Assembly: GCF_900163565.1 (NCBI RefSeq)
Contig: NZ_FUHU01000014.1
Coordinates: 1-37,493, forward strand
DNA length: 37,493 bases
Reading direction: 5' to 3'
Source of the DNA: Agrococcus casei LMG 22410
Lineage (GTDB): Bacteria; Actinomycetota; Actinomycetes; Actinomycetales; Microbacteriaceae
Positions 1-6,511 of the stretch are shown piece by piece. The position numbers were made by a program, and so were the translations under genes. Every line of letters begins with the position of its first letter. Position 1 is the first letter of the stretch. The notes beneath the pieces were generated by a model that ran no database searches, was not told where the DNA came from, and was given only the letters and a program-made list of their open reading frames with translations.

Positions 1-58
1 AGCCGTTCTACGTCAACGACGCGACGCTCCCCATCACCACGAACCGGGAAGAGCCCGT

Positions 59-496
59 TTATTGGGGTACGGAGCCTATGGCCTCTTTCGGTTTCTCCCA
101 GGTGAGCAAGTATCGGTAGTAGAGCCCACGACGGAGCTTTCGTCCAGGAAGGACTTTCCTGCTCACATGTCGGATTACCGCGAGGTTCTCGCGTGGTTCC
201 GTGGTGGGGACTCCAACGTCGGCCGTCTCCCGGTGGAGGAGCGATCCGATCCTCACGAATAGAAGGGCAGCGGCCGAGAGGATCCAGTCGGACGGGGTGT
301 GGTTCGCTGCGAGACCGACGACCATCAGGTGCCCTCCGGGGCGAAGCAGTGCTGCGGCTTGCTCGAGCGTGGGCTGGAGTTCCATGTGGTGGAGTGTCGC
401 GACAAGGGCGATCATGTCGAACCGTGCGGCACCGGGTTCGAAGGAGGCAAAGCTGGTGCGTTGCAGCGAAATGCTCTCAGTGTCGTGCAGTCGGGT
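59..496 (-). pseudogene. Truncated class I SAM-dependent methyltransferase (C-terminal part)
   Basis: The minus-strand reading contains RFDMIALVATLHHME, the post-motif region typical of Rossmann-fold SAM methyltransferases, then the LLRPGGHLMVVGL strand and a C-terminal RYLLTW motif. In-frame similarity can be followed upstream of the first ATG (at 415) to about position 496 (residues LHDTESISLQRTSF). The N-terminal SAM-binding part, with the glycine-rich GxGxG loop, is absent. The break coincides with the start of the IS110-type element at about 500, so the gene was probably cut by that element or by a rearrangement at it. The substrate cannot be inferred. The exact break point is uncertain by some tens of bases. 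Confidence 0.7.
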
Positions 497-1637
497 GTGT
501 GACTCATTACAGATGTGACTCTTCGCGACCCTACGAGCCGGCGCCTGTCCGCATTCACTACTTGGAGGTTCTCGTGGTCCTTGTTGCCGAACAGTTCGAG
601 CACGTCGTCGGCATCGACACGCATGCTCGCACGCACACCTACTGCCTTATCCATGCGCGCACTGGCGCACTCATCGATACCGCGACGTTCCCGACGTCAG
701 CGGCCGGCAACGCCCGCGCAGTCAGTTGGATCGCTCGACGCGCCCACGGCACGAGCGTCCTCGCCGGTGTTGAGGGCACCTCATCCTACGGCGCAAGCAT
801 CACGGCCGTGCTGACCGAGACCGGGATCGAGGTTGCCGAAGTCCGACCTGCATCACGCGCATCGCATGCTCATACCGGAAAGTCTGACGCAATCGATGCT
901 GAAGCCGCTGCTCGATCGCTACTTGGTCGCGACGTCGACAAGCTTGCGCAACCACGCCAGCCCGGTGACCGCGCGGCCTTGCGAGTCCTGCTCACCGCAC
1001 GGTCGCTGATCGACCAGCAGCGCACCGCTAACCGCAATGCTCTCAATGCTCTCGCCCGCAGCGTCGACCTCGGCCTCGACGCACGCAAGCCCCTCACCGA
1101 TGCCCAGATCAAGACCATCGCAGCATGGCGCATCCCTCGTGATGCAGAACCGGTGCGGGTGCTACGGGCCGAGGCCAAGCGTCTCGCCGCAACGATTCTG
1201 GAGCAAAGCGCCGCGCTCAACGTGAATCACAAACAACTCGCTGACCTTACCGAGCGCCTCGCCCCGGGACTTCAGGAACTGCCCGGAGTCGGCCCCGTCA
1301 CCGGAGCCATACTCGTCACGGCATACTCACACCACGGACGCATCCGCTCAGAAGCCGCCTTCGCGGCGCTAGGCGGCATTGCACCGTTGCCCGCATCTTC
1401 GGGGAACAGCACCCGGCACCGCCTCTCGCGCTCAGGAGACCGACAACTCAATCGCGCTGTTGATGTCATCGTTCGAACTCGCATGAGCTACGACACCACC
1501 ACTCGCACGTATGTTGCCCGGCGCCGTGCCGAAGGACGCACCGCACGCGAGGTCCGACGCTGCCTCAAGCGCTACGTCGTCAGAGCACTCTTCCGCGAGC
1601 TCCAGACTCGCATGACTTGACATCAGGCATAGAAGCG
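497..1637 (+). mobile_element. IS110-family insertion sequence, boundaries approximate
   Basis: A single DEDD transposase fills almost the whole element. The left limit is where methyltransferase similarity stops; the right limit is where IS3 orfA starts. IS110 elements usually lack clear terminal inverted repeats and make no long target duplication, and none was seen. Only about 75 bases lie upstream of the transposase and about 17 downstream. That is little room for the structured bridge RNA this family normally encodes in a non-coding end, so one end may be lost. The flanks are unrelated fragments (a methyltransferase on the left, IS3 on the right), which argues for recombination after insertion. 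Confidence 0.6.
574..1620 (+). CDS. IS110-family transposase (DEDD recombinase)
   Basis: This 348-residue recombinase moves the element through DNA cleavage by an N-terminal RuvC-like DEDD domain and a C-terminal serine-containing Transposase_20 domain. Visible DEDD residues are the Asp in VVGIDTHARTH, the Glu in AGVEGTSSYG, and the Asp pair in TGKSDAIDAEAAA. The C-terminal part has the helix-hairpin-helix ELPGVGPVTGAILV and the AFAALGGIAPLPASSG motif with the conserved serines typical of this family. I chose the GTG at 574 because GGAGG lies 5 bases upstream. A longer in-frame reading from 193 runs over the methyltransferase remnant and has no family similarity. The length is within the usual range, so the protein looks intact. 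Confidence 0.9.
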   Translation: MVLVAEQFEHVVGIDTHARTHTYCLIHARTGALIDTATFPTSAAGNARAVSWIARRAHGTSVLAGVEGTSSYGASITAVLTETGIEVAEVRPASRASHAHTGKSDAIDAEAAARSLLGRDVDKLAQPRQPGDRAALRVLLTARSLIDQQRTANRNALNALARSVDLGLDARKPLTDAQIKTIAAWRIPRDAEPVRVLRAEAKRLAATILEQSAALNVNHKQLADLTERLAPGLQELPGVGPVTGAILVTAYSHHGRIRSEAAFAALGGIAPLPASSGNSTRHRLSRSGDRQLNRAVDVIVRTRMSYDTTTRTYVARRRAEGRTAREVRRCLKRYVVRALFRELQTRMT

Positions 1638-1937
1638 TCATTTTGGGGGCAGGATATGCGCCTGAGACAGATACGCCGCAGCCCGCCGGAGCACCTCATT
1701 CTCCATCTCCAGCTCCCGGATCCGCCGCAGCGCCGCCGTCATCTCGCGACGCTCGTCCGGATCGGTCGACGGGATCATCCCATGTGAGCGGAACCGGTCA
1801 TCGCGAACCCATGTCTGCAGCGCGGTCTTCGAGATCCCGAGGTCCCTGCACACCTTCTTCTGCGACGAGCCCGCAGCGACCATCGCCACCGCGTCCCGCT
1901 TGAACTCATCGGAATAGATCTTCGGCACGATTGCCAT
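1638..1937 (-). CDS. IS3-family transposase orfA (HTH protein), orfB missing
   Basis: This 99-residue protein is the DNA-binding half of a two-frame IS3 transposase. It has an HTH_Tnp_1 domain (YSDEFKRDAVAMVAAG, then QKKVCRDLGISKTALQTWV) and a C-terminal leucine-zipper-like helix (RRIRELEMENEVLRRAAAYL). In IS3 elements orfB, with the DDE catalytic core, is reached by a -1 frameshift near the orfA end. Here the sequence passes straight into the IS110 end at about 1638 and no orfB is found, so the element cannot transpose on its own. The start is ATG at 1937. The protein ends in ILPPK, at the point where the frameshift overlap would normally begin. Confidence 0.85.
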   Translation of the reverse strand: MAIVPKIYSDEFKRDAVAMVAAGSSQKKVCRDLGISKTALQTWVRDDRFRSHGMIPSTDPDERREMTAALRRIRELEMENEVLRRAAAYLSQAHILPPK

Positions 1938-1974
1938 CCTTCCAGCACGACCCCCAGCCGGGAATCATGCGGTC
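1638..1974 (-). mobile_element. Remnant of an IS3-family element (left end plus orfA)
   Basis: orfA and a short upstream stretch are all that remain of an IS3 element. The right part, including orfB, is gone and its place is taken by the IS110-type element. The outer terminal repeat should lie between 1938 and about 1974, but with its partner end missing it cannot be defined. Confidence 0.55.
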
Positions 1975-2016
1975 ATGGACTCAACCGAACCTTCAGCAGA
2001 CCCAAAGAAGCAGCAC

Positions 2017-2769
2017 ATGACCAACATCGGACCCGGCACTCCCGCGCTCATCGACCTCCAAACACCCGACGAGGATGCCTCCGTCCAGTTCTACAGCGCG
2101 CTGTTCGGCTGGACGATCGACGCACAGAACCCCAGCGGCTACCGCTACGCCCGCACCGACAAAGGAGCGATCATCGCCGGCATCCGCGCGGCCTACGGTG
2201 AGGCCACGCCAGCATGGACGCTCTACCTCGCCGCCGACGACATCGCAGAAACCGCACAGGGCGCGACCGTGCAGGGCGGGAGCATCCTGCACGGACCGGT
2301 CAACGTGCCGGGACAGGGAGGCGTCCTCATCTTCGCCGAACCGACCGGAGCCATCACCGGGTTCTCGCAGCCCGAGCCCGGCTACGAGTTTGCATCCCAT
2401 ACGCCCGGCACGTTCGCGTGGGCCGAGCTGCTGACTGCGGACGGCAAGGCGGATGACTTCTACTCGGCTCTCACCGGAGCGAGCGTGACCCAGCTTGGTG
2501 ATGGCGAGCACTACGACTACACGATCTGGACTCCGGCCGGACAGCAGGTTCCCGTTGTAGGGCGACTCCGCACCGATGCTCCCGCAGGCTGGCGCGTCTA
2601 CTTCGCCGTCGATCCCGACGTCGGCACAGACAAGGTCGTCGAGATCGCCGCCGCCCTCGGCGCTGCGACGCTCACCGAGCCGAACGACATCCCCGCCGGC
2701 CGAATCGCCATACTCGCTGACCCCACCGGCGCCGAGTTCGCGCTCCTGACTCCAACACCACGGAAGTGA
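2017..2769 (+). CDS. Two-domain VOC (glyoxalase/bleomycin-resistance-fold) protein
   Basis: This is a soluble protein of about 250 residues with two tandem VOC modules. The first begins PGTPALIDLQTPDEDASVQ and includes FYSALFGWTI; the second begins PGTFAWAELLTADGKADD and includes FYSALTGASV. Each ends in a characteristic hydrophobic strand (IFAEPTGAITGF and ILADPTGAEFALL). Such actinobacterial proteins are usually annotated as VOC family or glyoxalase-like; the substrate is unknown and the metal site is not obvious. The ATG at 2017 starts the conserved part and has a weak AAGAAG upstream. An in-frame ATG at 1975 lacks a ribosome-binding site and would run into the IS3 remnant. It stands alone and is convergent with the copper genes. 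Confidence 0.85.
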   Translation: MTNIGPGTPALIDLQTPDEDASVQFYSALFGWTIDAQNPSGYRYARTDKGAIIAGIRAAYGEATPAWTLYLAADDIAETAQGATVQGGSILHGPVNVPGQGGVLIFAEPTGAITGFSQPEPGYEFASHTPGTFAWAELLTADGKADDFYSALTGASVTQLGDGEHYDYTIWTPAGQQVPVVGRLRTDAPAGWRVYFAVDPDVGTDKVVEIAAALGAATLTEPNDIPAGRIAILADPTGAEFALLTPTPRK

Positions 2770-3081
2770 ATCCGCAGCAGATTCGATGATCTCCCAAGGC
2801 GGCGTTGCGCGCCTCGCGGCGAGACAACCTCCTGGCGGGCCCCGCCAACCGGTGACGGCTACGAGCTCAACTACCGCCGCAAATGGCGATCGCTCACTGT
2901 CAACACCCCTGCGCGCTACTACGCGAAGAAAGGAACGCCGTAGGGGCGCAAAGGTCGCAACGTCCGAATTATCGGTGTGTGCGAGACATAGTCTTGCCGC
3001 GGTGGCGCACAAGGGTGCGGCGTCGAACCGATCCGCGCATACATCGCCCCTGACGGCGACGGCTACCCCAGCGCACCGAAG
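2770..3081. other. Non-coding gap with degraded coding remnants
   Basis: No intact gene is visible between the VOC gene and copCD. On the plus strand one frame reads protein-like pieces separated by stops: GDGYELNYRRKWRSL followed by TVNTPARYYAKKGTP before a stop, then GRKGRNVRIIGVCET before another, then APDGDGYPSAPKLID near 3050-3090. This looks like a decayed gene, but I cannot name the family. No convincing terminator hairpin was found between the two convergent genes. Confidence 0.35.
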
Positions 3082-4803
3082 CTAATTGATGGTGATGGGT
3101 ATCGTGACGATCGGCTGCGCGAAGGTGGATACGCGGGCGAGCACTTGTATCTCCCATTCTCCGGTGACGGGCATGTCTAGATCCGCGGAGTATTGACCGG
3201 TTGCTGGGTCGAGTTCAGCTGTGGTCTGGAACGGCCCGAGATCGTGCTCGGCCTGGTGGGTGCGAATGGTCACTTCGTCGGGCGTGACTGGTTCGGCGTC
3301 GTATTCGAGTGTGAAGGTGATCCTGTTCTCGCCGGCCACCGCTGGTTCGAGCTCGCCCCGCAGCGATAGCCCCTGGGCATCCGCGTCGATAGTGACGGTC
3401 TGAGCGGTGGCGGCCGTGTTCTCGGTTGGCGTGTCGTGGTGTTCGTGTGTGGGGCTGAGATTGGTGAGGAAGCCGGTCAGGAGCAGAATGGCAATGAGGA
3501 GTGCGGCTTCGTAGCTGAGGGTTCGGGTCAGCGTCTGCCATTGCATGCGTGCGGTCGGTCGTGACGCGATGCGTGGGAGGAGTCGGGTTCTGTTGTAGGC
3601 GGCGATCGCGATGACGGGGATGATGATCCCGATCTTGAGCAGGAGGGTGAGCCCGTAGCTGGTCGTGACGAGAGCGTCGAGGCTTCCGACGATCATGATG
3701 CCCATGAGAGTTCCGCTGACTGCGAGGATAAAGACGCTCCAGACCGCGCCGCGGGAGAACCTCTGCACGACCTTCGCGGCGAGAGTCGGTGCGGTACGTG
3801 CCTCTTGGGTACTGGTCACGCGGGTGGCGGCGAGGAATAGGAGGAGGCCGAGGACTCCTCCTGTCCAGAAGGAGCCGGCGAGAAGGTGTCCGAGGTCGGC
3901 GGCGATGATCAGTGCTCGCGGTTCCATCAGTTGGGTGTGTCCGGCGAGCACGGGCGCAGCCAGCGCGAGGAGCGGCGGCAGCACGGCGAGCAGGCGCATC
4001 CCCCTGCGCTCCTGCTGACGCATCGATAGTACGGCGGCTCCGGCGAGTCCTGCGCATACGATGATGGCCGCAGCGACCGGTGCCCAGAGGACACCCGACC
4101 ACCATGCAGTCGGATCGATCACCGCGGTCAGTGGGTTTCCGGTCACGTTGAGCGCTGACGTGGGTATGAGCAGCAGCGAGGCGGTTCCCGCTCCGATGCC
4201 GGTCAGTCGCAGGATGTTCCTGGACCAGTATTCAGGTGGTGCTGTGCTGCGCAGCACCAGTCGCTCGAACAGGATCAGGCCGGCGAAGACCAGGAGCGAG
4301 AGGTATTGCAGTGCCGTCAGGGCGCTGACGGCGAACTGGGTGTCTGGAGGTGTCGCGGTTTCCACGATGGGAGCCGTCGCGCTGTCCGCCTGGCCGTCTC
4401 CGATGGTGAAGGTGATCGCGCCGGAGATGGGGTGCCCGTCTGCTGAGACGACGCGGTAGCTCAGCGCGTAGCCCGCATCCGCTAGGTCGGCGGGGAGCGC
4501 GGCGATGACGCTGGTGTTGGTGACGTGCGCGTCGAGGGTGAGGGGGTTGTCATCGCCGGGAAACAGGCGGATGCTGCCGTCGATGAGCTGTACGGGCTCG
4601 TTGAACGTCAGCACCGCCTCAGCGGGAGCCTCATCGAGCACGGCACCGTTCTCCGGTGTCGTGGACAGCAACTCGGCATGCGCGGACGCTGCCTGCGCTC
4701 CCGTCAGCGTCAGCAGTCCTCCTAGGAGGAGGGCTGCCAGCGCACGGAGGACCAGGGCGGAACCCTGTCGCGGTGCGTGTTTCCCGGCGATGAGAGTGCT
4801 CAC
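3082..4803 (-). CDS. copCD: CopC-CopD fusion copper protein with C-terminal YtkA/FixH-like domain
   Basis: This 573-residue membrane protein resembles YcnJ. Residues 1-41 are a signal peptide ending in ASA; the mature protein would begin with His42 (HAELLSTTPENGAVL), the N-terminal Cu(II) ligand of CopC. The CopC domain runs to about 135 and carries the second ligand pair in SADGHPISG. About eight membrane segments of the CopD type follow (about 155-460). A soluble extracytoplasmic domain (about 480-573, ending EWEIQVLARV...PITIN) resembles YtkA/FixH copper-protein modules. The start is GTG at 4803, overlapping the ycnI stop by 4 bases, so the two are translationally coupled. CopC/CopD proteins bind extracytoplasmic copper and are linked to copper uptake or delivery; direction cannot be read from sequence. 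Confidence 0.9.
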   Translation of the reverse strand: MSTLIAGKHAPRQGSALVLRALAALLLGGLLTLTGAQAASAHAELLSTTPENGAVLDEAPAEAVLTFNEPVQLIDGSIRLFPGDDNPLTLDAHVTNTSVIAALPADLADAGYALSYRVVSADGHPISGAITFTIGDGQADSATAPIVETATPPDTQFAVSALTALQYLSLLVFAGLILFERLVLRSTAPPEYWSRNILRLTGIGAGTASLLLIPTSALNVTGNPLTAVIDPTAWWSGVLWAPVAAAIIVCAGLAGAAVLSMRQQERRGMRLLAVLPPLLALAAPVLAGHTQLMEPRALIIAADLGHLLAGSFWTGGVLGLLLFLAATRVTSTQEARTAPTLAAKVVQRFSRGAVWSVFILAVSGTLMGIMIVGSLDALVTTSYGLTLLLKIGIIIPVIAIAAYNRTRLLPRIASRPTARMQWQTLTRTLSYEAALLIAILLLTGFLTNLSPTHEHHDTPTENTAATAQTVTIDADAQGLSLRGELEPAVAGENRITFTLEYDAEPVTPDEVTIRTHQAEHDLGPFQTTAELDPATGQYSADLDMPVTGEWEIQVLARVSTFAQPIVTIPITIN

Positions 4804-5537
4804 GCCTTCTTGCGTCCCCTCAGCAGCGCGATGACAGCGACGATGAGGCCGATACTGCCGACGGCGAGCGAGGTTACAACGAGCGGCGTCTGATCTGCAG
4901 GAGCCTCCGCGGATGCCGAATCCTCGTCGTGCGCATCGACGGTGGCGTCAGTGTTGTCACCGTGCCCGTGCGATCCTGCGTCACTGGCTGCGACGACGTC
5001 GACGCTGGGGGCTGGCGCGTCCAGATCGTGGCCGTCCTGGCCTTCTTCCGGGATCTGCACCCAGGCGGTCTCGCCCTGCTCGCAGGTCTGCACAGTCGGG
5101 AAGTACAGGGCGGTGTCGGCGGCGTCCTCGGGGATCTGCAGCGAGAGTTCGAACGCGTCTCGCTGCCCATCGGGGAGCGGCGTCGCCGCCGTGTAGACGA
5201 CCTGCGCGACGCGTTCGGTGACCTCGTTGCCGTGGCTGTCAGTGATCGGGGTGTCGAGGTCTTCCATCACCTTCTCGACGGTGTACAGGCTGTTGCGGGT
5301 GGGTGTGACGGCGTTGATGCCCTCGGGGATCTGGATCGCCACCTCCGTCGTCGCAGCCCCATCGCATCCATGTGGCACGCTGAACGTGAGGATCGAGTAC
5401 GAGCCCGCCTCCACCGGGCCTTCCGCGATACTGACGTGTGCGTTCGCAGCGACGGCACCGCCCAGAACCAGTGCGGCAGTAGCCGCGAGGGCTCCGGTTC
5501 CGATCAGAAGGGGCCTCTTGGTGCGTCGTGTGTTCAT
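4800..5537 (-). CDS. ycnI: YcnI/DUF1775 copper-binding protein, membrane anchored
   Basis: This 245-residue exported protein starts with a signal peptide (1-33, ending ANA). The mature N-terminus would be His34 (HVSIAEGPVEAG), the copper ligand of the DUF1775 mono-histidine site. A conserved Trp is present in ETAWVQIPEEG, and the DUF1775 beta sandwich covers about 34-175. A linker rich in His and Asp (GSHGHGDNTDA and VDAHDED) could bind metal. A C-terminal helix (LVVTSLAVGSIGLIVAVIALL) followed by RGRKKA anchors it outside the membrane. In Bacillus subtilis YcnI and YcnJ are neighbours in the copper-limitation operon, and the same pairing is seen here with copCD. Confidence 0.9.
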   Translation of the reverse strand: MNTRRTKRPLLIGTGALAATAALVLGGAVAANAHVSIAEGPVEAGSYSILTFSVPHGCDGAATTEVAIQIPEGINAVTPTRNSLYTVEKVMEDLDTPITDSHGNEVTERVAQVVYTAATPLPDGQRDAFELSLQIPEDAADTALYFPTVQTCEQGETAWVQIPEEGQDGHDLDAPAPSVDVVAASDAGSHGHGDNTDATVDAHDEDSASAEAPADQTPLVVTSLAVGSIGLIVAVIALLRGRKKA

Positions 5538-5601
5538 GGTGTCTCTCTTTCTTGTTGGCCCGCCGGCAGGAGCGGCGGATTGATGGTGGTGTTGAGGGTT
5601 T

Positions 5602-6192
5602 TTAGCCGGTGATCATCGGCCAGCACATCGCTGCCATGCCGAAGCTCATGAGAGTCCCGGAAGCGACGTCGCCGGTGTGTCCGAGCCAGGTCGTGCGACC
5701 GCGCAGGCAGCGGATGAGCTCGACGAGAAAAAGGACGCCGGATGTCGTCAGCGCCGCGGTGATGGCAACCCCTGTCAGGGCGGCCCACGGCTCGAGTCCG
5801 CCATGGTGGTGGGCATGCATCGTGGCGTCGGTTCCGGAAGGCATCGCGAGGATCATCCAGACCATCGCGAGCATCATGCCCGCGTGTGCCACCTGATGCC
5901 ACGCGCTGTGTCCGCCCACGGCAGCCCGGGTGATGCGACGCCGCGTCTGGAGGAGCACGATCGCACCGAACCAGGCCGTGCCGGCCGAGAAGAAGAGCGT
6001 CTGCGGGAGTGGCGGCAGTACGGTCCACCACGGCCAGCACATGGCGATCATCACGAGGCTCATCACCAGGTGCAGAGCGTTGCCCACGATGAGCAGCGGC
6101 TTGCGGTCTGTGAAGAGTCGCAGTGTTGCGTAGGCGGCGGTCGCGGAGAAGGCGAGTGTCAGCGTCCATTGGAGCACCGGGTCAGACAGCAT
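5602..6192 (-). CDS. DUF5134 multi-pass membrane protein of the copper operon
   Basis: This membrane protein of about 196 residues has five or six hydrophobic helices (for example LTLAFSATAAYATLRLF, LLIVGNALHLVMSLVMIAM and a C-terminal TLMSFGMAAMCWPMI). Met- and His-rich stretches (HAGMMLAMVWMILAM, and MHAHHHGG in a loop) suggest metal contact. It matches what I know as DUF5134, a family of unknown function often found with YcnI and CopC/D in actinobacteria. I prefer ATG at 6192 because AAGGTG lies at suitable distance; GTG at 6201 is an in-frame alternative overlapping that site. It is the first gene of the minus-strand operon DUF5134-ycnI-copCD, with a BlaI-type operator starting 17 bases upstream. 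Confidence 0.85.
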   Translation of the reverse strand: MLSDPVLQWTLTLAFSATAAYATLRLFTDRKPLLIVGNALHLVMSLVMIAMCWPWWTVLPPLPQTLFFSAGTAWFGAIVLLQTRRRITRAAVGGHSAWHQVAHAGMMLAMVWMILAMPSGTDATMHAHHHGGLEPWAALTGVAITAALTTSGVLFLVELIRCLRGRTTWLGHTGDVASGTLMSFGMAAMCWPMITG

Positions 6193-6208
6193 GCCACACA
6201 CCTTATCT

Positions 6209-6229
6209 CTACAACATGTAGTAGCTACA
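6209..6229 (-). promoter_or_regulatory. BlaI/CopY-type operator with three half-sites, DUF5134-ycnI-copCD promoter
   Basis: The perfect dyad CTACA-ACA-TGTAG occupies 6209-6221. A third half-site, CTACA, follows at 6225-6229 with the same 3-base spacing. The 17 bases from 6205 to 6221 are identical to 13434-13450 upstream of the ABC importer operon. The ACA-N3-TGT core is of the kind bound by BlaI/MecI/CopY winged-helix repressors, one of which is encoded at 11939-12322. On the minus strand GATAAG immediately after the dyad could serve as the -10 element. Binding is inferred. Confidence 0.7.
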
Positions 6230-6311
6230 TTAGCGGGGTGGCGATCGCGAGGTCAAAGCGCCTGCGCACAGCGTCTCCCCGGGTGAGCCGGCTCGGGCTC
6301 CCGCGAGGGCG

Positions 6312-6485
6312 CTACCGCCTGCGCAGGCGTTCGACGCCTTTGCGCACCCGAAAGGCAACGGAGTCCCATTCGTCGCGCAGGGTGGGATCTGAGAGCTGTG
6401 GGGGCCGTGGCGGTGTGGTGAGGGCGATCCAGAGCACGAGGAGGTAGAGCGTCGCGGCAAGGGACAGCGGCAGGAAGAACTCCAT
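6312..6485 (-). CDS. Small membrane protein (57 aa) at the end of the copZ-copA operon
   Basis: Twenty-six bases after the copA stop, an ATG at 6485 opens a 57-residue frame ending at TAG (6312-6314). It begins MEFFLPLSLAATLYLLVLW, one clear transmembrane helix, followed by a Pro-rich turn (TTPPRPPQLSDP) and a basic amphipathic tail (DEWDSVAFRVRKGVERLRRR). The hydrophobic-then-charged layout and its place in the operon favour a real gene. The ribosome-binding site is weak. I do not recognise the family; it could be a small partner of the CopA ATPase or CtaG. Function unknown. Confidence 0.6.
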   Translation of the reverse strand: MEFFLPLSLAATLYLLVLWIALTTPPRPPQLSDPTLRDEWDSVAFRVRKGVERLRRR

Positions 6486-6511
6486 CGGGGTATCTGTCTT
6501 CTGGCTTTCTC

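Noticed and set aside
3-119. Possible 3-prime end of a plus-strand gene entering from the left edge (PFYVNDATLPITTNREEPV and onward)
   Set aside because: The piece looks protein-like but is only 38 codons, overlaps the methyltransferase end, and the family cannot be identified without sequence outside the window.
193-573. N-terminal extension of the transposase reading frame back to 193
   Set aside because: It runs antisense to the methyltransferase remnant, has no family similarity, and a GTG with a good ribosome-binding site at 574 starts the conserved protein.
1993-3012. Open frame of 339 codons on the minus strand opposite the VOC gene
   Set aside because: Composition is that of an antisense shadow and no motif is present, whereas the plus strand encodes two VOC domains.
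6285-6294. GC-rich palindrome GAGCCGGCTC downstream of the small membrane protein gene as terminator
   Set aside because: Short stem with no loop and no T-run; not distinguishable from chance in such GC-rich DNA.
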